A program made the position numbers and the translations under genes. Below, piece by piece: positions 1 to 7,293 of a stretch of 16,039 nucleotides of DNA. This stretch comes from Planctomycetota bacterium (GTDB lineage Bacteria > Planctomycetota > Phycisphaerae > Sedimentisphaerales > Anaerohalosphaeraceae): NCBI GenBank assembly GCA_030637065.1, contig DAOVVQ010000057.1, positions 1-16,039 on the forward strand, read 5' to 3'. The notes under the pieces are model-generated. The model was not told where the DNA came from. It saw only the letters and a program-made list of their open reading frames with translations, and did no database searches. The first letter of the stretch is position 1. Each line of letters starts with the position of its first letter.

Positions 1-786
1 CCAATTGCGGTTGCCGCTTAGAGTATTTATCTCGCCATTGTGCGCAATGCAGCGAAACGGCTGGGCAAGTTGCCAATTCGGAAAAGTATTGGTGCTGTAG
101 CGCTGATGAACGATCGCCAAAGCGCTCTTGACGAGTTTATTAGTCAGGTCCGGATAGTACGCAAACAACTGCCAGGCCATGAACATGCCTTTGTAGCAGA
201 TCGTTCTGCATGACAGCGAGCAAACGTAAAAATCCTCACCCTCGTCGCCGAGTTGGTCTGTGGCGAGCTTTTCCGCCCTTTTGCGGGCGAGATACAGCTT
301 GCGCTCGAATTCGGCCTCCCCTACATCAGGACCGCCGACAAATACCTGGCTGATGGCGGGCTCGGCCTTAAGAGCGATCTCGCCGAGACAATCGTTCGAT
401 ACCGGGACCGGCCGCCACCCTAAGACCTTCATACCATAATAGCCGATCGCCTCCTGGAGTATGCTCTCGCAGCAAGCCTTTACTTCGTCGTCGGTCGGCC
501 AAAATATCATACCAACCCCGTATCGACCCGGCTCGGGCAGACCCAAAGACCCGGTCTCAGCGGCAAAAAGCTCGTGCGGGATCTGCAATAGTATCCCCGC
601 ACCGTCGCCGGTTATCTCATCGGCACCGGCAGCGCCGCGATGATGAAGGTTCAGCAGCGTCTCGCGGGCATATTCGATTATAGAATGGTCCCGCTTGCCG
701 GAGATATTTACAACGGCACCGATCCCGCAGGCATCATGCTCGTTACGCGGGTCGTAAAGACCCTGGATTTTATTATTTACCGCCAA
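1..786 (-). CDS. gltB: Glutamate synthase large subunit, N-terminal part (partial, runs off left edge)
   Basis: The visible 262 residues are the class II glutamine amidotransferase domain of GltB, which releases ammonia from glutamine for transfer to 2-oxoglutarate. The catalytic cysteine lies in HDACGIG at about residue 20, preceded by a short propeptide (QGLYDPRNEHDA) normally removed in this family. Further motifs are LHHRGAAGAD, TGDGAGILLQIPH, HQRYSTNTFPNW and AHNGEINTLSGNRNW, the last touching the window edge. I chose a TTG start at 786 because AGGTGG lies 5 nt upstream of it. A GTG at 795 is in frame but has no clear Shine-Dalgarno sequence, and a stop codon directly precedes it. The rest of GltB, and any gltD, would lie left of the window. 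A regulatory element shared with gdhA lies 70 nt upstream. Identity is certain; the exact start is not. Confidence 0.95.
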   Translation of the reverse strand, partial: MAVNNKIQGLYDPRNEHDACGIGAVVNISGKRDHSIIEYARETLLNLHHRGAAGADEITGDGAGILLQIPHELFAAETGSLGLPEPGRYGVGMIFWPTDDEVKACCESILQEAIGYYGMKVLGWRPVPVSNDCLGEIALKAEPAISQVFVGGPDVGEAEFERKLYLARKRAEKLATDQLGDEGEDFYVCSLSCRTICYKGMFMAWQLFAYYPDLTNKLVKSALAIVHQRYSTNTFPNWQLAQPFRCIAHNGEINTLSGNRNW

Positions 787-855
787 CTTTTCCACCTATT
801 CAGAACATATAGATACAACTTAATCCAAATGAAAAAACGAACATCCATTTTCCTC

Positions 856-932
856 GTACAACCCCATTATACGGCCTTTCCCCCGCAAGTAGCCATTTAT
901 TCTTCTAATAAGTTTCATAAGTGCTACTTATT
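856..932 (-). promoter_or_regulatory. Conserved upstream/leader element of gltB (copy A)
   Basis: This 77-nt stretch aligns with 5210-5287 upstream of gdhA, in the same orientation to the gene. Without gaps, 55 of 71 positions match by my hand count. Read on the minus strand it contains a palindrome AATAAG-TAGCA-CTTATG (916-932), a conserved run TATTAG-N-AGAATAA, then GGGGAAA-N-GCC, a TATAAT box (866-871) and a 3' inverted repeat GUAUAA-UGGGG-UUGUAC (856-872). It could be an activator-dependent promoter (operator plus -10 box, with no good -35) or a structured RNA leader. The TATAAT box lies inside the 3' inverted repeat, so that repeat cannot be transcribed from this same -10. No sigma-54 site is visible for gltB. 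Confidence 0.7.
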
Positions 933-1010
933 ATATATTCATAAGTTCTAATAGTTAATCCCGCCCATTCACTCTTTTCCCCAGACAGAGGTGCTCTCGA
1001 CGCTTTCTTT

Positions 1011-3593
1011 TCAAGTAAACATGCAAATAACTTTTTGCGATACTATGTCGCACATGATTTGTAATTTCTTCTGTTCGATTTCATATACTTTTACAACATG
1101 AGCGTATTTACTGCTTTCAGGAATAAGATCGGCCAGAAGGTTTGGCATTTGCAGAAACATTTCTTTATTGAAGATGATCTCCTGCTTTTCAGGAAAGAGG
1201 GCTACATAAAAGATGTCACCTTCAACAAGATCCTGAAAAAAGTGAGTGCCAAAAGAAAGATCCGGCATTAAATTCCCACCTTCGTAAGCAACCTCTACCA
1301 ATACCATCACATTGTTTATTTCAGAAAAGCTTACAGGTACACCCAGGCTTGGTGTTGTTGTCCCCCATCTGCCGGGTCCAAACAAAATGGTCGGCGTGGA
1401 CTCTCTACTTTTTATCCGCCTGTTCAGTTCTCCTACAAGCCGGGCAATGTCATATTTCTGTGAAATAGTCAGCTCCAGATAAGCTTTGGGCTCAACATAG
1501 ATTATCCTTTTGATAAATTGAAATATTGTGCCCCCCATAGTATATCCGCAGGATTCAAAAAGGATTTTTCCCGCTTCAATATTTTCTGGGATATGCACAT
1601 TCGCCTTCAGTCCTTTGGTTTGCAACGGGCGGCATTGCAGCAGGTTTATTTTGAACATTTCATTTTCAGTAAAATTAACGGTAAACTCAATATCAACAGG
1701 ATATTGGTAATAGTTTTCCAGGATTTTAAGCAATCTTTGCATAGTCGAAGTAAAATTTGTTTCGGATAACAACCTCTTGAATGTCAGCCCCCACATTTGC
1801 CGGGCCTTCATACCCATTGTCTTTATCTTCCGCTCCATTCTATAGTCTCGTGTCGCTATAAGATCCAACCTTATATCGAGATCGTCCTCAAGCAACTTCG
1901 CCAGGCCTACGGTTCTTAAACTGTTCTCACTGGTGTCAAGCAGATCAACATTGTGCTGCGAGAACTTTATAGCGTCTTCAGTTCCCGAATAGGGCCTTAG
2001 CAAAGGCTCATCGAGTGCTATCGTTTGCGGATAGTCATCCTCGACACGGTCCACCGCCCTTGTACCAAGACCGAAAACCAATCGCAGCATACCCGCTTTG
2101 GGGTCGAGATGCGGCTTCCAGGCAAATGTGTTATAAGAGACGCCCACGCCTGCAAGATCGGGGAAAAAGTATTGCTTTTTGTGTGAGCCTGACACCCTCT
2201 GAACCAGCAGCGCCATCTGCTCATCCTGCTGGTCCAAACCCCTTTTCAGACGATATGTCAATGCATCTTCACTCATAGTACTTGCATAGACTTTTCTGAC
2301 AGCCTCTTCAAATTGTTCATAACGCTGGTCAGGCCCCCCCTGATTGACGAGGAATATACTTTCATATTTACCTGCAAATGCGTTGCCAAAAGAATCTTCC
2401 AACAGGCTGCTTGAGCGTACTATAATAGGAGATTGGCCGAAGTATTCTATCATTTCCTGAAATTGTTCGCGCATTGTTTCCGGGAACGTTCCATTCAACA
2501 GATTTTCTTTCATCTCAGGAGCTAATTTAAAATAACCCTCTTTTGTTTTCTGCTCCATAAGCAGCTTCCACCAGCCGTTCTCGATTATGTAGCTGTAAAA
2601 ATTATCAGAACCCACATAAAATGAATCATGAGGCTCGATCTGCCTGTCCCAGTCAAAAGAACTATCCCTAAACAATATCTTTTGAGCCAAAAGCATACCT
2701 GCGGCTTTACCCCCAATGAATCCGCTTCCAATCAACCGGCTCTTGATATTTGTAAGATCTTGAAGTGAAAACAAACTTCGTGCCAGGCCTGAAATCCTTC
2801 TCTCACGCCCAATCATTATCGTGCAAAGATGGCTGACAGTCTCTTTAACTTTTTCAGAGTCCGAAGGTTCGCCCAGCAAGCCATCTGCCTGCAAAAACTG
2901 ACGGTCCCAATAATCCAGCGCTCTTGCCGAACCGTCCAAACCTCTGCCGGCAATATGTGAGAATACTTCCGTCGCATCCACACTGTTGATAATCGGCAAA
3001 AAACTGTCTCCTCGTTGTATATGCGGAAGGAACATTGTCGGAGAATAGCGTTCCCAGACCTTTAATGGATGAACATAGAATCTGTCTTCAAAATCATAGG
3101 CATCCAGTAACACTTGTGTCGTTCCGCGAATACGGGCGATCGTTTTAAATGAATGATGATTTCGCAGTATTGCAAAGTAGGCAATTGTGTCAAGCTCAAA
3201 AAGGTACGGACATGTCACCCTGAAAAAGTTGCCGATCATCATATCGGTTGCCCATGCAGAGAGCAGGTCCGAGAGACAATCGAAAACATAATATACTTCA
3301 ATTCCTTCGTGAGAAATTATACTGTGAACCTGCGTTGAAAAGGTTTCGAAGCCCTTGGTTGCATCGAGCTGATATACCGTGACACCGGGCTGTTCTTTTA
3401 CAAGCGGCTCATGGCGAGCGAACCTCATATAAATAACTTTGCGTTTGTCCTCAATCGCCTTTTTTACATATGCGGTAACACAGCGGCAATAATCTTTGAT
3501 GCTATCCACCTGCCAAACAACGTTATCACCTTTGTTCAGACCGCAAAGTATTTCATCAAGGCCCTTCAATCCGGTACTTGCCCACGCTGCCAT
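1011..3593 (-). CDS. KaiC-like domain fused to PEP synthase/PPDK-type nucleotide-binding domain
   Basis: This 860-residue protein starts with a RecA/KaiC-like domain (about 1-230). It has the TGLKGLDEILCGL entry motif and a Walker-B-like strand YYVFDCLSDL (101-110), but no P-loop: the Walker A position reads WQVDSIKDYC. Residues about 285-658 match the ATP-binding N-terminal domain of PEP synthase and pyruvate phosphate dikinase, with GGKAAGM (294-300), IIVRSSSLLEDSFGNAFAGKYES (from 390) and LLQCRP (651-656). The 200-residue tail has GPGRWGTTTPSLGVPV and GTHFFQDLVE, as in large PEP/pyruvate-binding proteins of unknown role. The swivelling phospho-histidine domain and the C-terminal PEP/pyruvate barrel are missing, so full PEP synthase activity is unlikely. 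AAGAAAGG lies 7 nt before the ATG. It sits alone between gdhA, whose terminator precedes it, and gltB. Function is unknown; a phosphotransfer or regulatory role is only inference. Confidence 0.8.
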   Translation of the reverse strand: MAAWASTGLKGLDEILCGLNKGDNVVWQVDSIKDYCRCVTAYVKKAIEDKRKVIYMRFARHEPLVKEQPGVTVYQLDATKGFETFSTQVHSIISHEGIEVYYVFDCLSDLLSAWATDMMIGNFFRVTCPYLFELDTIAYFAILRNHHSFKTIARIRGTTQVLLDAYDFEDRFYVHPLKVWERYSPTMFLPHIQRGDSFLPIINSVDATEVFSHIAGRGLDGSARALDYWDRQFLQADGLLGEPSDSEKVKETVSHLCTIMIGRERRISGLARSLFSLQDLTNIKSRLIGSGFIGGKAAGMLLAQKILFRDSSFDWDRQIEPHDSFYVGSDNFYSYIIENGWWKLLMEQKTKEGYFKLAPEMKENLLNGTFPETMREQFQEMIEYFGQSPIIVRSSSLLEDSFGNAFAGKYESIFLVNQGGPDQRYEQFEEAVRKVYASTMSEDALTYRLKRGLDQQDEQMALLVQRVSGSHKKQYFFPDLAGVGVSYNTFAWKPHLDPKAGMLRLVFGLGTRAVDRVEDDYPQTIALDEPLLRPYSGTEDAIKFSQHNVDLLDTSENSLRTVGLAKLLEDDLDIRLDLIATRDYRMERKIKTMGMKARQMWGLTFKRLLSETNFTSTMQRLLKILENYYQYPVDIEFTVNFTENEMFKINLLQCRPLQTKGLKANVHIPENIEAGKILFESCGYTMGGTIFQFIKRIIYVEPKAYLELTISQKYDIARLVGELNRRIKSRESTPTILFGPGRWGTTTPSLGVPVSFSEINNVMVLVEVAYEGGNLMPDLSFGTHFFQDLVEGDIFYVALFPEKQEIIFNKEMFLQMPNLLADLIPESSKYAHVVKVYEIEQKKLQIMCDIVSQKVICMFT

Positions 3594-3616
3594 AGATCAA
3601 CCTTTCTTAATACAAT

Positions 3617-3652
3617 AAAAAAAGGACACCCATCAGTGACAGGTGCCCTTTT
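3617..3652 (-). terminator. Rho-independent terminator of gdhA
   Basis: On the minus strand, AAAGG-C-CACC pairs with GGTG-T-CCTTT (10 positions, one mismatch) around an 11-nt loop, and the stem runs into seven T. It begins 28 nt after the gdhA stop. The downstream KaiC-like/PPDK gene therefore probably has its own weak promoter or relies on read-through. Confidence 0.85.
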
Positions 3653-3680
3653 CGAATTCGCTGTAAATGTCAAGTGCTTC

Positions 3681-5027
3681 TTATACGAGGCCCTGATCGA
3701 GCATCGCATCGGCCACTTTGACAAAGCCTGCTATATTGGCACCCATCACAAGATTGCCTGACTGACCATACTCTTCTGCGGCATCAAAACATTGTTTGTG
3801 AACACTGATCATAATATTTTGAAGTTGTTCGTCAACTTGTTCACGCGTCCATGAAAGTCGCTGAGAGTTCTGCGACATCTCTAAACCGGAAGTGGCAACA
3901 CCACCGGCATTCGCCGCTTTGGCCGGACCGTAGAGTATCTTCTGAGCGATAAATTGTTCAGCAGCCTCAGGCGTACTTGGCATATTCGCACCTTCTGATA
4001 CGACATAACAACCGTTAGCCAAAAGTGTTTTTGCGTCATCGGCATCTACCTCGTTCTGCGTGGCGCTCGGGAAAGCACAGTGGCATTTAATGCCCCAGGG
4101 CCGTTTGCCTTCCATGTAATCGACTTTGAATTTGTCAGCATATTCTTTGATGCGTCCGCGTTTTACGTTCTTCAATTCCATCACAAAAGCGAGTTTTTCC
4201 GCATCAATCCCGTTGGGGTCATGAACTGTGCCGTTGGAATCGGAAAGGCTTACACATTTTGCACCAAGCTGGTTAAGTTTTTCTATTGTGTACTGAGCGA
4301 CATTTCCCGAGCCGGAAACGGTACAGACCTTACCGTCGAAGCTCTCGCCGCGTGTCTTTAGCATTTCTTCGGCGTAGTAAACACATCCGTATCCGGTCGC
4401 TTCCGGCCGAATGAGCGATCCGCCCCAATTCAGGCCTTTGCCGGTAAGAATGCCGGTGAACTCATTACGAATACGCTTGTATTGACCGAACATGAAACCA
4501 ATTTCACGTCCGCCGACACCGATGTCACCCGCGGGTACATCGGTATCCGGGCCTATATGACGGCAAAGTTCTGTCATGAAACTCTGACAGAAACGCATGA
4601 CTTCATTGTCACTTTTCCCCTTGGGATCAAAGTCGCACCCGCCTTTACCACCGCCCATTGGCAGAGTTGTAAGGGAATTCTTAAATACCTGCTCGAAGCC
4701 CAAGAATTTCAAGATACCGGCGTAGACCGTAGGGTGGAATCTAAGGCCGCCCTTATAAGGCCCAAGGGCACTATTAAACTCAAACCTGAATCCACGATTT
4801 ACCTGGACGTTACCTTTATCATCCTGCCAAGGCACACGGAACATGATCTGCCTTTCGGGCTCAACGATACGGTCAAGTATCTTTGCATCGACATATTCCG
4901 GATGCTTCTCTATGACTGGCCCCAGAGAGTCCAAAACCTCTTTAACTGCCTGATGAAACTCCGTCTCTCCAGGATTACGCTGAAGAACCTGTTCATAAAC
5001 CGCCTGAATAATGGCATTAACTCCCAT
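3681..5027 (-). CDS. gdhA: NADP-type glutamate dehydrogenase
   Basis: GdhA reversibly aminates 2-oxoglutarate to glutamate and is the low-affinity alternative to GS-GOGAT. At 448 residues it matches the hexameric bacterial GdhA (E. coli 447). Visible motifs are GPYKGGLRFHP (89-99), LPMGGGKGG with catalytic Lys128, and PAGDIGVGGREIG with catalytic Asp168. The Rossmann fingerprint is VSGSGNVAQYTIEKL (237-251). The second strand ends in SLSDSNG rather than an acidic NAD-type residue, which favours NADP. GGAGGT sits 7 nt before the ATG. A terminator follows, and upstream lies a copy of the element also found ahead of gltB, so the two glutamate-forming enzymes may share control. No sigma-54 promoter is visible for this gene. 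Very sure of identity; cofactor preference is inferred. Confidence 0.96.
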   Translation of the reverse strand: MGVNAIIQAVYEQVLQRNPGETEFHQAVKEVLDSLGPVIEKHPEYVDAKILDRIVEPERQIMFRVPWQDDKGNVQVNRGFRFEFNSALGPYKGGLRFHPTVYAGILKFLGFEQVFKNSLTTLPMGGGKGGCDFDPKGKSDNEVMRFCQSFMTELCRHIGPDTDVPAGDIGVGGREIGFMFGQYKRIRNEFTGILTGKGLNWGGSLIRPEATGYGCVYYAEEMLKTRGESFDGKVCTVSGSGNVAQYTIEKLNQLGAKCVSLSDSNGTVHDPNGIDAEKLAFVMELKNVKRGRIKEYADKFKVDYMEGKRPWGIKCHCAFPSATQNEVDADDAKTLLANGCYVVSEGANMPSTPEAAEQFIAQKILYGPAKAANAGGVATSGLEMSQNSQRLSWTREQVDEQLQNIMISVHKQCFDAAEEYGQSGNLVMGANIAGFVKVADAMLDQGLV

Positions 5028-5209
5028 TTTAGTAACCTCCCTAATTAAGTCTTTGTCAGCATTTTATTGATATTGCCACAAGTTAAGCTATTTTAGCAGC
5101 TTGCGGAACACAAAACACTCTTTTCGTTTACAAAAATTCAGATTTCCAAACTCTGCATCAGCAAAAAAACAGTTGCAGCAAACATCCATGCTTATTGACC
5201 AATCCTGTT

Positions 5210-5287
5210 GTATAATCCCCATCATACGGCTTTTCCCCGGCGAAGCGTCAGTTATTCTCCTAATACATATCATAAGCTCTACTTATG
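5210..5287 (-). promoter_or_regulatory. Conserved upstream/leader element of gdhA (copy B)
   Basis: This is the second copy of the element found at 856-932 ahead of gltB. On the minus strand it has the palindrome CATAAG-TAGAG-CTTATG (5271-5287), the conserved TATTAG-N-AGAATAA and GGGGAAA-N-GCC blocks, a TATGAT box (5221-5226) and a 3' inverted repeat GUAUGAU-GGGG-AUUAUAC (5210-5227). Compared with copy A, the 3' stem keeps pairing although bases differ (U-A versus U-G, G-U versus A-U, plus an extra U-A). The element ends 182 nt before the gdhA start, so a long leader would follow if this is the promoter. Confidence 0.7.
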
Positions 5288-5343
5288 TCGCATTCTTAAT
5301 TGCTAATAAATTCGCGCCTGCACTCATTCTACCGCCCCATACC

Positions 5344-5382
5344 AAAAAAACTGCCCGAAACAGCGTCAGCCATTCCGGGCAG
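5344..5382 (-). terminator. Rho-independent terminator downstream of glnA
   Basis: On the minus strand, CTGCCCGGAA pairs with TTTCGGGCAG (10 pairs including one G-U) around a 12-nt loop, followed by seven T. It lies about 160 nt beyond the glnA stop, giving the glnA mRNA an unusually long 3' untranslated region. Confidence 0.85.
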
Positions 5383-5541
5383 CAGGTTATAACCCCTCAA
5401 TGTCAATTTTTCAGCCTGATAGCTCGTTTTTACCGGGTCCCCTGAAAAACAGGGTGTATTTCACTGCCAGGTTTGTTTTTGTTCCAAAAACAACGACCAT
5501 AGCAAGGGTATCATAGTTTTTCAGAGGTCTCATACCGGCTA

Positions 5542-6954
5542 TCAACTGTCGTAGTACAGGTTAAACTCATGCGGATGGGGCCGAAGGGCCATCTGGTCAA
5601 GCTCCTCTTCACGCTTCCACTTGATCCACATCTGCACCAGGTCGTCGGTGAACACGCCACCGGCTGTCAGGAACGCATGGTCTTTTTCCAGGGCATCGAT
5701 CGCGTCGCCAAGCGAGGCGGGAGTTTTCCTGTACTTGGCAAGTTCGCTGGCCTCGAGTTCGTAGATGTCCACCTCAAGCGGGTCACCCGGATCGATCTTA
5801 TTCTGAATGCCGTCAAGGGCCGCCATCATCATCGCGGTCCACGTCAGATAACCGTTGGCCGTCGGATCGGGACAGCGGAACTCAAGCCGCTTGGCCGCCG
5901 GCTTCTGCGAATACATCGGAATACGAACCGCAGCCGAACGATTCCTCGCCGACATAACCAGGTTCACAGGGGCCTCGAAACCGGGGACAAGACGACGATA
6001 CGAATTTGTCGTAGGTGCACCAAACGCAAGGATCGCAGGAGCATGTTTGAGAATTCCGCCACAGGCATAAAGTCCCATTTCACTAAGCCCCGCGTAACCG
6101 TCACCGGCAAACAGCGGCTTTCCGTCTTTCCAGAGCGAGATATGCGAGTGCATGCCGCTGCCGTTATCGTCGAACACCGGCTTGGGCATAAACGTCACTG
6201 TCTTGCCGTTGGCCCTGGCGACATTTTTGATGATATACTTGTACCACATGAACTGATCGGCCATCTTGACCAGCTCGTCGTACTTCATGTCGATCTCGGC
6301 CTGGCCTGCGGTAGCGACCTCATGATGATGAGCTTCGACTACGATACCGACCTTCTGAAGTTCCTTGGTCATCTCACCGCGAAGGTCATGATACGTGTCC
6401 GTCGGGCTGACAGGGAAGTAGCCGCCCTTAAAGCCGGGCTTGTACCCGAGGTTGGGCTCTTCAAAACGAGCCGTATTCCACGCACCCTCGACAGAGTCGA
6501 TCTTGTAGAAGCCCGTATGCTGATTCTGCTCGTAACGAACCTCGTCAAAGATGAAAAACTCCGGCTCGGGACCGATAAAGCACGTATCGGCAATACCCGT
6601 CTCCTTGAGATACGCCGCACCCTTGCGGGCAACATGCCGCGGGTCCCGGGTATACTCTTCCTTAGTCATCGGATCGATGATGTTGGCGATCACACTGACC
6701 GTCGGGTCCTTAAAGAACGGGTCCAGCACCGCTGTGCTCGGGTCCATCATCGCCAGCATGTCCGACTGATGGATATCCTGCCAGCCGCGAATCGAAGAGC
6801 CGTCAAAACCCAGACCCTCCTTGAACGTATCCTCATCAAGGACCTCAATAGGATAAGAGCAGTGCTGCCATGTGCCCAAAAGGTCGACAAATTTCAGGTC
6901 AACCATCTTGGCATTGTTCTTCCTGGCAAATTCAAAAAAATCTTTCGGCATCAT
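5542..6954 (-). CDS. glnA: Type I glutamine synthetase
   Basis: GlnA makes glutamine from glutamate, ammonia and ATP and feeds GltB in the GS-GOGAT cycle. The 470-residue length fits GS-I (E. coli 469). Motifs are GFDGSSIRGWQDIHQSDM near the N-terminus, the metal site GPEPEFFIFD, the ATP/ammonia region NGSGMHSHISLW, and APTTNSYRRLVPGFEAP. The adenylylation loop keeps its tyrosine (DIYELE, about Tyr398), as in GS-I-beta enzymes. An in-frame TTG at 6972 exists, but I place the start at the ATG at 6954 because GAAAGGA lies 9 nt upstream of it; a second ATG follows immediately at 6951. A sigma-54 promoter lies about 110 bp upstream, and a terminator separates it from gdhA. Identity is certain. 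Confidence 0.97.
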   Translation of the reverse strand: MMPKDFFEFARKNNAKMVDLKFVDLLGTWQHCSYPIEVLDEDTFKEGLGFDGSSIRGWQDIHQSDMLAMMDPSTAVLDPFFKDPTVSVIANIIDPMTKEEYTRDPRHVARKGAAYLKETGIADTCFIGPEPEFFIFDEVRYEQNQHTGFYKIDSVEGAWNTARFEEPNLGYKPGFKGGYFPVSPTDTYHDLRGEMTKELQKVGIVVEAHHHEVATAGQAEIDMKYDELVKMADQFMWYKYIIKNVARANGKTVTFMPKPVFDDNGSGMHSHISLWKDGKPLFAGDGYAGLSEMGLYACGGILKHAPAILAFGAPTTNSYRRLVPGFEAPVNLVMSARNRSAAVRIPMYSQKPAAKRLEFRCPDPTANGYLTWTAMMMAALDGIQNKIDPGDPLEVDIYELEASELAKYRKTPASLGDAIDALEKDHAFLTAGGVFTDDLVQMWIKWKREEELDQMALRPHPHEFNLYYDS

Positions 6955-7066
6955 GATAACATTTCCTTTCAATATCCATTTAATAGTTCAACACCAGCGA
7001 ACCGACCATAGTGCCTGAAGGCGAAAAATCACGCCCATTGGACCAAACAACTGTCGGATTATATAC

Positions 7067-7081
7067 GCAACCTCCGTGCCA
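7067..7081 (-). promoter_or_regulatory. Sigma-54 promoter of glnA
   Basis: On the minus strand the sequence reads TGGCAC-GGAGG-TTGC, an exact -24/-12 element with the required 5-nt spacer, preceded by T. It lies about 110 bp upstream of the chosen glnA ATG. Sigma-54 control of glnA is well known in other bacteria; here it needs an activator, for which the NifA-like protein at 10075-11649 is the only local candidate. Confidence 0.88.
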
Positions 7082-7167
7082 ATCAATACTATTATCCATA
7101 AGTCCCGGCAACAACAAGAGATACATCGCAAACCCAAATCCGGCTGCTACACAATTCTACGACATTT

Positions 7168-7179
7168 ATGTTGCAACAT
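7168..7179. promoter_or_regulatory. Palindrome upstream of glnA promoter, possible activator site
   Basis: ATGTTGCAACAT is a perfect 12-bp palindrome centred about 95 bp upstream of the -24 element, within the usual range for sigma-54 enhancer sites. It is flanked by ACATT on one side and AATGT on the other, extending the dyad loosely. Its role is inference from position and symmetry. Confidence 0.35.
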
Positions 7180-7223
7180 CGGGGAATGTGACATTTTTGT
7201 AGCACATTGCCCAGCCCAAACAG

Positions 7224-7257
7224 AAAAAACGCCCTGCACCGCACCAGTGCAGGACGC
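7224..7257 (-). terminator. Rho-independent terminator of the porin-amt-glnB operon
   Basis: On the minus strand CGTCCTGCAC pairs with GTGCAGGGCG (10 pairs, one G-U) around a 7-nt loop, followed by six T. It starts 37 nt after the glnB stop. Confidence 0.9.
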
Positions 7258-7293
7258 TCAAACGGATTTTGAAAGAAAAGCCGTTTGGTCCGA

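Larger units (their letters stand above)
5028..5541. other. Long intergenic region between glnA and gdhA
   Basis: This 514-bp gap has no convincing conserved gene. Reading with the genes (minus strand), it holds about 160 nt after the glnA stop, including an AT-rich perfect inverted repeat (TTGTTTTTG-ttc-CAAAAACAA, 5473-5493) and a short CCCTG-aaaaa-CAGGG hairpin (5440-5454). Next come the glnA terminator (5344-5382), an AT-rich spacer, the element shared with gltB (5210-5287), and a 180-nt AT-rich leader before gdhA. A 33-codon reading frame starting at 5189 is possible but unproven. Confidence 0.7.
6955..7293. other. Regulatory intergenic region between glnB and glnA
   Basis: This 339-bp gap holds, in the direction of transcription (minus strand), the glnB terminator (7224-7257), an AT-rich stretch with a perfect 12-bp palindrome ATGTTGCAACAT (7168-7179), the glnA sigma-54 promoter (7067-7081) and a leader of roughly 100 nt. 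I see no small gene in it. Confidence 0.8.

Noticed and set aside
856..872. TTGCGG with TATAAT in the gltB element as an ordinary sigma-70 promoter
   Set aside because: The spacing is only 11 bp and the TTG is not kept in the gdhA copy; no acceptable -35 exists in either copy.
640..951. 103-codon plus-strand frame over the gltB start region
   Set aside because: It overlaps gltB antisense and then runs through AT-rich intergenic DNA that carries the shared element; there is no recognisable protein signal.
5088..5273. 61-codon minus-strand frame in the gdhA leader
   Set aside because: As a full-length gene it has no ribosome site and its 5' part runs through the shared regulatory element; only the shorter start at 5189 is kept, as a speculative leader peptide.
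5569..7011. 480-codon open frame on the plus strand opposite glnA
   Set aside because: It mirrors the codon pattern of glnA on the other strand and its product is rich in Arg/His with no family motif; it is a shadow.
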